From Vanrija pseudolonga (Eukaryota > Basidiomycota > Tremellomycetes > Trichosporonales > Trichosporonaceae), in assembly GCF_020906515.1 (NCBI RefSeq), contig NC_085850.1, forward strand, positions 310,001 through 374,000: a stretch of DNA of 64,000 bases, written 5' to 3'. Positions 20,080-30,111 of the stretch are shown piece after piece. Every line of letters begins with the position of its first letter. The first letter of the stretch is position 1. The position numbers and the translations under genes are program-made. The notes below the pieces were generated by a model that was not told where the DNA came from, made no database searches, and saw only the letters and a program-made list of their open reading frames with translations.

Positions 20080-21040
20080 CTACATTCCTTCTTGGTCTTC
20101 AGCCCTCTCGGTTCCGTTCTCTTGCCGCTCCGCTTCGACCTCAAGGTCAATGTCCACCACCGCCTCCGCGCCGTTCTCCCCATGCCCCTCGTGCCCGTCC
20201 TCACCCCCACCTTCACCCTCCGATTCTCCTTCAACCGACGAGTCACTATCCAGACCCGTGCGCCCGAGCAACTCCTCATAAGCCTGGATCACCTCGTCGA
20301 ACATGCCAAACGTCTCGGCATAGTGCACAGCCGGCGCAAAGTGCTTGTCGACCCACCAGCCGTTATCCTCGGCCGCGAGGCGCACATAGTCGTCGTCGGA
20401 GAACTGGTCGTCGGAGAACTGGTCGACGACTTCTGTGATTTTCGCGCCCCACCTGTTCTTCACGACGATCCGCCGCGTCTCCTTGCCCAGCTTGCCCTCG
20501 CCCAGGGAACACACGGCCCCAAAGATGCGGCACATGTTCTCGAGCGCGCTGAGGATGAGGCGGTACTCGCCTGTCTGGACGCGGTCGACCATGTCGTCGA
20601 GGCTCGCCTCGATGTCGAGCAGTGCAGGCGTGACTTGGTCGTATGTCTCGCGTTTGCTCTCGTACAGCAGCCCCAGGACGGTGCGAGCCGCGACGGCGTA
20701 CCTGGCGTCAGCTGGACCGAGAGGGAGGCACATACCGGTCAAAGTTCCTGCCGGGGAGCGCGGACACCCCAACCACGCCCACGGCGTCGGGGGCGTGCGC
20801 CTTGGCGTACACTGCCAGCTGCTCGCCTACATCCGGGTGCGCGACCGCCGCGTCGAGCAGGAGCGAGCGGACATCGGTCGTTGGAGCGTCGCCGAGGAGC
20901 GCACTTAAGGCTTTGCGTCGCTGTGCCTTGTTGCAGCTCGTGCCGTTCGTGGGGCTGTCGAGTGTGCTCTGTTCAACTGTGCCGTCCTCCGCTGGGTCAC
21001 CATCCGAGGTTCGAGCCCGCTTGTACGGGACCGTGGACAT
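20080..21040 (-). CDS. Cut8/Sts1-like paralogue 3
   Basis: 308 aa from exons 21040-20736 and 20701-20080, with a 34-nt intron. The start MSTVPYKRARTSD is the family NLS-like signature. The first helix is DVRSLLLDAAVAHPDVGEQL, one of the closest matches to the Cut8 LRxxLxxxxxRHPDVGxEV helix. Exon 2 has SLDDMVDRVQTGEYRLILS, ALENMCRIFGAVCSLG and WGAKITEVVDQF. The sequence DQFSD is duplicated as DQFSDDQFSDD, by an 18-bp tandem duplication around 20400-20430. The C-terminal ~60 residues are Glu/Gly-rich and acidic, absent from the other members. Confidence 0.68.
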
Positions 21041-21600
21041 GCTATCCACGATGCGTGCTGGGTGTAACAACAACGCCGAGTTGCTGTCGCATGTGGGTAG
21101 CATGTGGGTGGTGTGGGGCAGCCTGGCCGAGCACGACGTCATTGACAGGTGGGCAACATGGCTCGGCTCTGCAGTGAGTGAGTGACTACCCGCCGCCAGA
21201 TCTACGCTCCGCAATGGTTAGCTCCGAGAGCCGGGGCAGCTGTCGAACCAGGACACCTATACATCGTGGTCTGGCCAACATTGGGCACTTCAGCCGACTG
21301 AGGAGCGTGTGTGGTGGTCACCACATCGCCGCGCCTGAGCAACCCCAGCTGCCACAACATCCCTGAGACGTGTTGCTGGCCTGCGCGGCCGTTGTATTGG
21401 CTATCACGCTGGTAGCCAACATCGCAGCGCATACTTCGTATACGGTTGCTCAAGAGGGAACCGTATGCGGCAGCGTGCTCGGATATGTGGTGGCGAGCTT
21501 GCGTGCCAAGCTCTTAGTCCGCACCAGGTGGCACGAGGCCGGGTGGGTCCAGACTCCGGCTCAGCCCAACAATGCAGAATCCCTCATGCTGTAGGCTTCA
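21041..21600. other. Intergenic region between paralogues 3 and 4
   Basis: About 560 bp. A hydrophobic frame at 21370-21594 has no ATG and no family match. Nothing else was seen. Confidence 0.4.
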
Positions 21601-23117
21601 CTACCAAAACGGGTCGTCGTCAACCTCTGGCGCCTCCTCCTTTATGATCTTCCACGCCTGCTTGACCTTCTTGAGGACACTATACGTGCCCGGGGCGCGT
21701 GCCTCCCTAACCTCCTCACTCATGCCAGGGAGATATTCCCCGCCATCTTCGTGGCCGATGGCGTCCATGTCGTCTTCCGTGAAGGCGTCGACGAGCTCGA
21801 TAATCTTGTCTCCCCACCCGTGGGCGTCACAGTATTTCCGTATGGCCCGTGACTGGGGGTCCTTGCCGCTGATGCAGGTCGAAAGCAAGGTTGTCGTCAT
21901 GGCGGTAAGGACCTCGATCTTGGCCTCGCTGCCGCCCTCCTCTGCCGCTTCCAGCATGTTATCGAGGTTGCGCTCAATGAGCGCCAGGACAGGGTCGCAC
22001 TCGGTACCCGGGGCATTGACTAGCTTATCGAGCTCTTCCTCCACATACTCGGAGTATCTGGTTGTCACGTCAGCTTTCGAGCGCTGCTGCCCAGCATTGC
22101 TCACGAAGTTGGCAAGTCCTCCCAGCGTGGCGATCGTGGCGGAATCGCTGCCTCGCCTAAAGCGCGCTCAGCTGCCGCCCTTTCATAAGCAGCGTTTTCC
22201 TCATTCCGCGTGGCTAGTGCACTGTCGCTGAGCTTGTTGCCATCGCTATCCAGCCCGGCACTCTCAAGAAGCGCCTGGAAATTGCGCTTCAATGCGCGAA
22301 GAACAAGGGACCGAACAGGCATCTCAGCAATGTCCCTAGCCATTGTCGGCAGCCAAGCACCCCCACCTTCGGCTGCCAGCTGAGCAATGTCGTCGGTCGT
22401 GAAGTGGTCCACGAGGTCGCCGAGGTAGTGCTCCCACGTGTTGTCCTCGCAGTATCTCCGGATGTTGCGCGAACGTTGACTCCCGTCGTCTGCACATGTG
22501 CGAATCAATATCTTTGTCACGTTTTGGAGAGCGTTGAGCTTGAGACTGTACACCGAGTTGAAGTTGATCGGAAAGACGATGTCCTCGAGGTCCGCTTCGA
22601 TGACCGACAGGATCGGGGCGATCTCTTCACGTTTTTCTCGCTTAGTTTCTTCAAGGAGGGTGAACAGCACGCTTGCACGCTCAGCATGCCTGTCACGGTG
22701 TCAGCGCAAACTTCACCGGCAGCGTGCGCCTGCCTACCGAGAGAAGTCCTCGCGGCGTACATGGGCGCGAATGCGCTCCGTCACCACGGCTGGTTCCTGG
22801 GCGTCCGGTGCTGCCAGTGGAGGGTCGGGCCCTAATGTGGAAGCCCCAGCCTGCGGTAGTGCAGCCCCGGGTGGCGCTGCCTCTTCCCGATAAGCCACTA
22901 CGCGCTGATCCACGTCCGAATGCGCGACCCCCGCGTCGACGAGGAGGGAGAGGACGTCGGCATACGGCGCGTCGGCCAGGAGCGCGACCAGAGAGTCACG
23001 CGTGTGGGCTGTGGCGTCTGCCGGCGCGTTATTCTCCGTCCTCTTGTCGCGCGCTACATTGTCCTCGTCGGCGTCGTGGTCATCTAGGCGCGCGCGCTTG
23101 GCGGGGATGCTTGACAT
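21601..23117 (-). CDS. Cut8/Sts1-like paralogue 4 with duplicated helical domain
   Basis: 473 aa from three exons (23117-22738, 22689-22105, 22057-21601) that join in one frame. Exon 1 has MSSIPAKRARLDDHD and DVLSLLVDAGVAHSDVDQRV, ending in REDFSR. Exon 2 is a full helical domain: VIEADLEDIV, SLKLNALQNVTKILIRT and LGDLVDHFTTDDIAQLAAEG. Exon 3 is a second copy of the same domain: LIERNLDNML, AKIEVLTAMTTTLLS and IIELVDAFTEDDMDAIGHED. The second intron (22104-22058, GTGAGC donor, CTGAC branch) joins them. If it is retained, the protein stops after the first domain copy. No other member has two copies. Confidence 0.62.
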
Positions 23118-23272
23118 GACGATTGAGTTGCACAATGGGTGGTGGGAAACGCTGCCGAGATAGCATGACGCGTTAAGTAGTCTAGCCGGACGGACACATG
23201 ATTGATTTCTTTAGAACCAAACAAACCACGCGACGCGTTCACCGTTGTCCACTCTTCCATCATCGCGCGACA
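23118..23272. promoter_or_regulatory. Divergent promoter of paralogues 4 and 5 with two ACGCGT sites
   Basis: Only 155 bp separate the two start codons. ACGCGT occurs at about 23168-23173 (TGACGCGT) and at 23232-23237 (GCGACGCGTT). ACGCGT is the MluI cell-cycle box bound by MBF in ascomycete yeasts; use of that site here is inference. Confidence 0.5.
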
Positions 23273-24465
23273 ATGGCGAAACGCGCGCCCAAACGACAGC
23301 GAGTCAACGACTCGGATAGCGAGACGTGCGTCTCTGACGAGCTGGGGATCAAACTTGAGCTCGACGTCGTGGCCGTCAAGCTTGAGCCTGGCGAGGCCGT
23401 CAAGGTAGAAGCCAAGGGCGAGCCAGTGCTCCAGGCGGAGTGGATGCCGGCCTCCGAGCCGAGACCGTCGATACCCTCCGCCAACTCCTCGCAGCCGAAA
23501 CGGCCCCCTCACTACGGCAGATACTCCTCGACTTGGCGAGTGTCAGCCCCGAGCTGTCTGAAAGGATACGCGGCCGAATTGAGGCGTTCCGGGAAGTGCG
23601 GACGCGCGCACCTGGACATGACCGACCTCCTCCTTCCCGCCTCCCTCCATCAAACGACGCGACCACCGCTTGTGACCTGAAACGCCGGCGAGAGATAGAG
23701 GATGAACAGCTGATTCGGACTAGACTGGCTCCAATCCTCGCTGCTGCGAGCTACGAGAGGCTGCACGACCTCGACTCCCACTCGGCGGCGTTCAAGCTCT
23801 CCCTTCAGATCACGAAGAACACCAATCTCACCGGTCTGCCTCTCATGGAGCGCGCCAATGTTGTCCAGATTGTGTCGTGAGTCTTCAACCTGGCAGCGCT
23901 GACACCAAGGTACTACGTCAGAGCCGAGCGGGCGATGCGCTGCATGAATAGCGGTTCCTGGCCCGACTCTGAGCGGCATAATCGAGGCCTGCGCGAGCGA
24001 GACCTGGCCAGCGTGTTTAGCAGCGAGGTCGGGGTCCTGTTCACCAGCCTACAGGATGGCGCGCACAGCCAGAGCGTCTACAGCCGCAAGTTTAGCACCA
24101 TCGACACCATGCGACGCATCTTGCAGCTCATCCTGAGCACCGACATATTCCTCCGACACGAGCTCTTCGAGGACAGCGATCTTCCTCGCGGCACCCAGCT
24201 TGGCACTCAGTGGTGGGGAAGAGAACTGATTGAGGTTGCCTTCCGGTTCTCCCAGAAGGAGCTCCCGCTGCTGAGGGAGGAGGGGGAAGGGCTGTTCGTC
24301 CGCCGGCTCGAGGAGGCCAGCGCCTTGGCCAAGCGGAACGCTGTGCTGCCTGAGATCGACTATGTGCTTGACCTCATCCGCGGTGTTCAGCCTCGTCCGA
24401 AGAATAAGGACCAGCGCAGGGAGTTCTTCGTGAGCTGGGATGCTGCTCACTACCCTCGGCGGTGA
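23273..24465 (+). CDS. Cut8/Sts1-like paralogue 5
   Basis: Divergently transcribed from paralogue 4. Start MAKRAPKRQRVNDSD fits the family NLS-like opening. The first helix is SLRQILLDLASVSPELSERI. The last intron, 23877-23909, is clear (GTGAGT, CTGAC) and its exon 3 encodes SRKFSTIDTMRRILQLIL and GRELIEVAFRFSQKELPLL. The first junction is uncertain: the N-terminal frame and the helix frame differ, and a 59-nt intron 23405-23463 would join them. A one-base frameshift is the alternative. Residues between helix 1 and exon 3 (KRRREIEDEQLIRTRLAPIL and after) form an insertion not seen in other members. Confidence 0.55.
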
Positions 24466-24997
24466 GGCAGAGCCAGAAGTGGAGAGCGCGGTGGATGCTT
24501 CAGAGTGGTGACGCAGGGTTGAGTTGGAGTGAGTGCATACTTGCTTTGGGCGTAACCAGGTCATGCAATACAGGTTATATGCAACGACTTTTGTCCCTCC
24601 CAAAATGCTCGATGTGATGATCGTGTGGCTGAATGGTTAAGGAGTTTGTGCAAACTTTGACCATTAAAGAACCCAGCCCGACCCCAAGTCTTCAAGGTAA
24701 CTCGCCGCGTATCCGACTCTGCTCGTGATCACAAAGAGCTTGCAGACGCGGAGTGAGGTGGTCTATAGGATGCATATAAACTGGAGCAATTACATGAAAT
24801 GAATATCCTCAGCTCCAGAATCGGTGCGCAGATAGGCGAGGGCGGACAATACGTGGGATTGTTCATCACATCAGTCTTTTTGTCAAAAGTCGGGGTGGGT
24901 GGTGGATGCCGTCATCCGCGGCGACGCGACGCGCCCAAACAAACAAACAAATCAAGCGCGTCAACAACACTTCCACTCAACTGCATACATCACGGCC
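24466..24997. other. Intergenic region upstream of paralogue 6
   Basis: About 530 bp. GCATATAAAC near 24771-24780 is TATA-like but far from the ATG. A doubled GACGCG motif lies at 24922-24934. A tRNA-like A box at 24634 was rejected. Confidence 0.4.
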
Positions 24998-25848
24998 ATG
25001 CCAGTTGCTACGAAGCGCGCGCGCACCTTCACGACCACCGACGACGAGCGCACGCTCAAAAAGGCCACGGCGTTCGTGCACAAGGCTGACATCAAGTCGC
25101 TGGCAAAGCTGCTCGCCGGCGCGGCAGAGCGGCACCCGGACGTCGCGCAGGAGATCGTAGACCACGCCGAGGTGAAGAAGCAACTTGCGGCGATTGAAGC
25201 CAGATACCAGAAGAAATATGATATCATGCTGATTAACGCGTGAGCCATGCCGCGGACCGTGTCGCCCCACTCTGGCTAACACCCACGGCAGCCGCTTCGG
25301 GAAGTGCCGCGACCTGCTCGAACGCACGCGCGCGCACCGGGTCTTGGCCGCCCGATTCGTACCCCGCTCATATGTCAAGAGAATACGGGGTGGCGGGCTT
25401 CGCGTCGCGAGAAATCGACGACCAGTTGCGCGAGATCAAGGCTGGCGCGCGCGCGGACACCCCGTACGAGGTCAAGGCCGCCATCGTGGACGCCATGATC
25501 CGCATCTTCGACTGCGTCCTCTCTCTCGGAGGCCAAATCGGGGCGGAGATGCGCGCCAAGGACGGCGCTGGCGTGCGGCCGGCGCCGTTGACGCTGTTCT
25601 ACGGCGAGATGCTCGTGGGCGCGCTGCTCGTCCTCCGCCTGCCCGAGTTTGAGCGCCTCCGGGTGTCCGGGTGGGCTGGCAGGCTGGAAGAGGTAGCTGC
25701 CAAGGCGGACACGCACGGGATCATCCCCGAGCTCCAGTACGTCGTCGCTCTTGTGCGCGGGCAAGTCGAGTTCCCCGAGGTTCGACGGAGAAGACGGACA
25801 TTGTTAAGCGTTTCCTTGCGGAGCGGGATGCCGAGCACGCGTGACTGA
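24998..25848 (+). pseudogene. Cut8/Sts1-like paralogue 6, probably frameshifted
   Basis: Exon 1 (24998-25239) encodes MPVATKRARTFTTTDDE and the helix SLAKLLAGAAERHPDVAQEI, the strongest HPDV match in the cluster. A clear intron (25240-25291, GTGAGC, GGCTAAC) leads into RFGKCRDLLERTRAHRVLAA. The rest of the domain (FASREIDDQLREIKAG, YEVKAAIVDAMIRIFDCV, VGALLVLRLPEFERL) is in another frame. The switch falls between about 25340 and 25385, and no GT-AG intron of normal length bridges it. The simplest reading is a one-base indel, real or an assembly error. Both parts keep conserved residues, so decay would be recent. Confidence 0.55.
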
Positions 25849-25951
25849 TGAAGGCCGGTTTGTGCATGTACAGTATTCTGAGATGTATTGAGATCATTGC
25901 TCCTACGGCGGGGTCGTGTTCGTTGTTGACATGTGTTCCTGAAGGCGGCAT

Positions 25952-25966
25952 GACGCGCCGACGCGA
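25952..25966 (+). promoter_or_regulatory. Doubled GACGCG motif upstream of paralogue 7
   Basis: GACGCGCCGACGCGA lies about 62 bp before the ATG at 26028. Similar CGACGCGACGCG blocks precede paralogues 5 (23228-23239), 6 (24922-24934) and 8 (26936-26950). Confidence 0.4.
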
Positions 25967-26027
25967 CTGACCTTGGCATCAACCCTGAGACCAATGTTGC
26001 CTCCTCACCATCCTCGACCAACCAACC

Positions 26028-26827
26028 ATGTCCTCCGTCCCAGCCAAGCGCGCACGCACCTCACAAGCAAGCGACGACGACGCCGCGGTAACAGATCTAC
26101 AACAACGCACGCGCACCGCGCTCGACGCGCTGCTAAAGGACGCGGCGCCCGCCGAGCTGCGCAGCCTGCTCCTCGACGCGGCGGTCGCGCACCCGGACGT
26201 AGGCGAGCGGATAACGGCGCACGTCGAGGCGCGGCGGCGAGCAGCAGCCGCCAAGGCCGAGGCACAGCGGCGCGCGGCCGCCGCGCGCGTCGACGACTTT
26301 AGCCAGTACGCTTGGCCGCCCCGAACCCACTGACGCGCCCAGCTACGTCGTGGCCGCGGACAAGGGGCTCAACGGCAAGGGCAACCGCTCCGCCTCGGCG
26401 CTCGCGCGCGACATCGAGCGCGGGCTAGACAACATGGTGGCGCGCGCGCGCGGGCGCAAGCTACGGCACGAAGCTGAGGGCGCTCGAGGCGATGGGGGAC
26501 ATCTTCGTGCTTGCGGTCGAGGCGAGGGCGGGCGGCGGGCGCATGGGGCGGAACATCCGCCAGATTGTCGACGACTATAACTGGGGCGAGAGGATGCTCT
26601 CTTTGCTCGGGACGTTCTCGGACGAAGACTGGCAACTGCTGGCCGAGGAGGATTACGACGCAGTCATTGCGCACTTGGAGTTGTGTGCCCGCCGGACAGG
26701 CGACTACTGCGCTCTGGAGGAGGTGGGAGAGGCTGTGCGGGTTATTTGTGAGAAGCTCGGGTTGGAGGATGACGAGGACGAGGACGACGAGGACGACGAC
26801 GACGACGGGGTGGAGGACCTGGATTAG
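26028..26827 (+). pseudogene. Cut8/Sts1-like paralogue 7, frame broken in a GC run
   Basis: Exon 1 (26028-26305) encodes MSSVPAKRARTSQASDD and ELRSLLLDAAVAHPDVGERI, then an Ala/Arg-rich helix ending VDDFSQ. A 37-nt intron (26306-26342) leads to YVVAADKGLNGKG and DIERGLDNMVARARGR. From there the family motif SYGTKLRALEAMGDIFVLA and MLSLLGTFSDEDWQLLAEED continue in a different frame. The switch lies in the (GC)n run at about 26440-26457, where slippage of one dinucleotide unit would account for it. An Asp/Glu run precedes the stop codon. A sequencing or assembly indel cannot be excluded. Confidence 0.58.
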
Positions 26828-26935
26828 ACGGGTGCGAGGGTACTCTACTCCCCGGCACATGTATGCATTGTAGCACAACGCGCGTGCTGCAGGACACTGG
26901 TGTCGCCCAAGGCTTCGTCGAGGTTGACATTCCCC

Positions 26936-26950
26936 CGCGACGCGACGCGT
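26936..26950 (+). promoter_or_regulatory. CGACGCGACGCGT motif upstream of paralogue 8
   Basis: Includes ACGCGTCA, an MCB-type core, about 86 bp before the ATG at 27036. Confidence 0.4.
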
Positions 26951-27035
26951 CACGAGCCAGACGTCATGAAATCACTCGCGCTCACCGCGCGCCCTTGACA
27001 CTGCCCATCTCACCACCATAGCCAACCACGCCGCC

Positions 27036-27867
27036 ATGCCAACCGTTCCAGCGAAGCGCGCGCGCACCTCACAGCCCGAGGGCCCCACATCGAGCCCCAG
27101 TACCGTCGCGAGCACCTCGACACAGGCGAAAGCAAGCAAGCGAAAGGCGATCGCCGCGCAGCTGGACGACGCGCCGCGCGCCGACGTGCTCAACCTCCTG
27201 CTCGACGAGGCGCTCGCTGACCCCGCCGTGCAGGGCAGGATCAACGACTACGCCGAGGCGAAGCGGCGGGCGGCCGCGGCGCGCGTTGAGGACTTTGACC
27301 AGTGCGTTGGGCGTGTCGCCCCTCACCCCACTGACGCGTGTGCGAAGCTACTCCAAGTCGGCGTGGAGGGACATCAACGTGACGTACAAGCGACTGCGGT
27401 GCTCCGAGCAATACAACAAGGCGTTCGCCGTTGCCCATTCCATCGAACGCAGCCTGGACGACATGGTGCGCCGGTCGCGCGGGGCAAGCTACGGCACGAA
27501 ACTGTCGGCAGTCGAGACGATGCGCAAGATCTTCAAGTCGGTGTGTCTCAGCGCTGGGGGGGAGATTCCGAAGGGCGTGCACCGGGCCGCCCTTGACGGC
27601 ATGTGGGAGAACAAGATGCTCGCTGTGCTCCGTACTTTCTCGGAGGACGAGTGGCAGCGCTTGAGGCAGCATGAGGACGGGGGATGGGTCGACAAGCGTG
27701 GCGAGCTGTGCGGTATCTGTCATCGCGCCGAGGTGTTGGAAGGGATCGATGACGCGTATATCTTCGTGCGGGAGAAGACTGGGCTCGAGGCAGACGATCT
27801 TGAGGCGGATGAGGAGTGGGAGAAGGAGTGGGAGAGGCGGTTACGTGAGGGAGAGGCCCTCGAATGA
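27036..27867 (+). CDS. Cut8/Sts1-like paralogue 8
   Basis: Intact member, 261 aa, exons 27036-27301 and 27348-27867. Exon 1 has MPTVPAKRARTSQPEG, a Ser/Thr linker, ADVLNLLLDEALADPAVQGR and AKRRAAAARVEDFDQ. Exon 2 begins YSKSAWRDI and has SIERSLDDMVRRSRGASYG, TKLSAVETMRKIFKSVC, MLAVLRTFSEDEWQRLRQH and EDGGWVDK, then a Glu/Arg-rich tail. Exon 1 strongly resembles that of paralogue 7, its immediate neighbour. It is the best reference for modelling the family. Expected place of action is the nucleus, judged from the basic start. Confidence 0.68.
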
Positions 27868-28190
27868 TGGCTCATACTCAGCTATACTCAGATGTACCAT
27901 AGATTCAATTATGACCCATCTGCAGAGCCCGTTTACGTGCAACAGCAACGTCAACCTCGGGCGTCTACGAAATGTCGAAGTCAGCCCTAGCACACCCCAT
28001 CCACGTCCAGCAACGCCAACACCCCGGCTCTTTTGCAAGCAATACATTGACATGGCGTCTATACCGGACGGAGCGAGACTGCGATACGGGCGAGCGGAGA
28101 GATCGAGACATGAGACGGGAGGCGAGAGACTGACGGGCGAGCGGAACGAACGGAACGCGAGAGGCAGGCAGGGCAGGGCGCGCCGGGCGC
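27868..28190. other. Convergent 3' region
   Basis: About 320 bp between the convergent paralogue 8 and the NCS-1 gene. No gene is visible. Confidence 0.5.
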
Positions 28191-29340
28191 TTACACCAAG
28201 CCGTCGTAGAGCGACAGCGCCTGGGGTGTGAGCGCGGGGCGAGTGGCGGGGTAGTGGGCGCGTCTGGCAGAACCTGCAGTTGCCTTTGCGCGCCTCGCCT
28301 TTGGCTCGGCGACGCCACTCACCTGGACAATCGTCGGGTCGTGCTTCGACCCCTCCTTGAACTCGTCGTACGTGAGCTGGTGGTCGTGGTTGAGGTCCAT
28401 AGCCGCAAAGATCTTGTCGACGCGCTTCTCGGGCGTGTCCTCATCCTCGGGGAGGCGCACCATCTGCCCCGTCATCTTGTAGATTGACCTGACGATTTGG
28501 AGCATCTCGTCGTACGTGATGAAGCCGTCGCCGTTGATGTCGTAGAGTTGGAACGCCCCTGGGTGTGAGATATGCTCCAAGCCGGGGACTTACACTTCAG
28601 CTTCTCGTCGAGGCGGCCGCGCGACGTGACCGAGAGAGCGACGATGAACTCCTGCGCGGGTGAGCCACTCTCTCATTTGAGCACCCACCTTGAACTCGAT
28701 CGTGCCGCTCTTATCTTCGTCGAATACCTGAGCGCGGATTAGCATTCGCCGATTGCTGACGCACGCCCAACACCCACATTAAACACATATTCTGCAAACT
28801 GGCTCGGGTCGCCAAAGGGGAAGAACTGGCGGTAGATCTTCTTGAACTCTGTGTGGGTGGTCAATTTCGGTCGGTGCCTACTGCGCATGCCAGCGCCACA
28901 CAGACGCGCCCGGCCCGTGCGTCGAGCGCAGCAGCAGCAGCAGGCTAAAGCCGACGACGCAACGCACCTTCCTTGTTGAGCTGGCCCGACGGGCAGTCCT
29001 TGAGGAAGCCCTTGTACTGGGGAGGGAGTTAGCGGGGGATACCAACGGCGATGGGATGCAGGCCGCGACGTACCCATTGCTGCAGCTCCTACGTGTGGTG
29101 TCAGCATGTGTGGACGAGGGCGTGCGTGCGCAGTGAGCCAGCCAGAGCCCCACGGAGAGGCCGCCCTCCTTCGCGAGCTCTTCTCGGCCGTTCAAACAGC
29201 GTCGTGCCCGCTCACCTTCTTGTCAACTGCGGCGCGTCAGCATCCTACTCGAAGCCATACGCCCGCCCACACTCACAGTACGTGTTCTTCTGCAGATCGG
29301 CGAGCTCGTCGGCGCTCAATTTCGACTGGTTCTTTCCCAT
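28191..29340 (-). CDS. NCS1: Neuronal calcium sensor 1 / frequenin
   Basis: Small EF-hand Ca2+ sensor that binds membranes through N-terminal myristate; yeast Frq1 activates phosphatidylinositol 4-kinase Pik1. Nine exons give about 190 aa. MGKNQSKLS is a myristoylation start. After [20 protein letters not shown] come an incomplete EF1, EF2 ([14 protein letters not shown]), EF3 ([14 protein letters not shown]) and EF4 ([14 protein letters not shown]), with acidic ligands in place. The C-terminus is ALSLYDGLV. Exons 2 (29216-29226, 11 nt) and 3 (29074-29088, 15 nt) are microexons, without which the conserved FDKKELQQWYKG cannot be assembled. Family length and motif order match throughout. Confidence 0.92.
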
Positions 29341-30111
29341 CGTACGGGTCGAGCTGGGGTGTGAGCGTGGGGTTGGGGGTGGGGGGCGGGGGGGCTGAGA
29401 GGGGAGGGAAGGCGGCTGTGCAGACGTCGCGTGCGCGTGTTGGGGCGGCGGGGCGGCGAGGAGCGGTGAAGGAGAGCTCGCGAGGAGCAGTGCAGTGCAG
29501 CGTTGAGGCCTCGCTCACTCGCTATCCTCGATGGATGGTGGTGACCAGGGCACTGCTGTACTGCACGCGGCGAGCTCGCTCGTCGCGATAACGCCGCGCG
29601 CAGCAGGAACGACCGTCGGCCTTCCCTCGTCTAGCGTCGGTCGACGACGCCGTCGCTGTCGCCGCGTCGCGTCCTCATTTACCTTTATCAAGCGGTATAA
29701 AGCGAGTGTGTGGGGGAGAGAGTGACGGGGTGGATGCAGTCTCTGGGCGATTGTTGACAATGTGAAAGAAATGTCAGTTGTCGTCGTCTGCAATGTCGTC
29801 GTTGTCGTCGACTTGCTCCAAAGAGTGAAGTGCCAGTCTGTCGAGTGACGTCGAGCTCGCCCACGCGGGGGGTGGGGTGGCAGATCGGCGGGATCAAATC
29901 CCGGCTAGGCCCCCTCTTGGGTTTGGCTTGGCGTCCATCACACTGCGCGCTGATATGCTCGTCGATTTATTCGCGCACCGGCGACCTCGATCAACGAGCA
30001 TTGCACCGCCTTCGACAATGACGCCGCGTGGACATGATGACAGGAGCAGGCCGGCTTGGCAGCACGCGACAGACAAGTGGCAATGATACAACGAACCATA
30101 CACTAGATACA
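29341..30111. other. Intergenic region upstream of NCS1
   Basis: About 770 bp, with the NCS1 promoter and leader and the 3' end of the next minus-strand gene. Pyrimidine- and GTCGTC-rich. No gene was seen. Confidence 0.45.

Noticed and set aside
21370-21594. Hydrophobic frame between Cut8-like paralogues 3 and 4
   Set aside because: No ATG, no in-phase splice to another exon, no match to the six-Cys tails beyond hydrophobicity.
24628-24700. tRNA-like segment with an A box (TGGCTGAATGG)
   Set aside because: No B box (GGTTCGA-type) at a suitable distance, no acceptor or T stem pairing, no T-run. Probably chance.
17807-27867. BTB, F-box or HET-type domain in the second paralogous family
   Set aside because: No BTB, F-box or HET core motifs are visible; the helical HPDV and KLSAxxxMxxIF pattern fits a Cut8-like bundle better.
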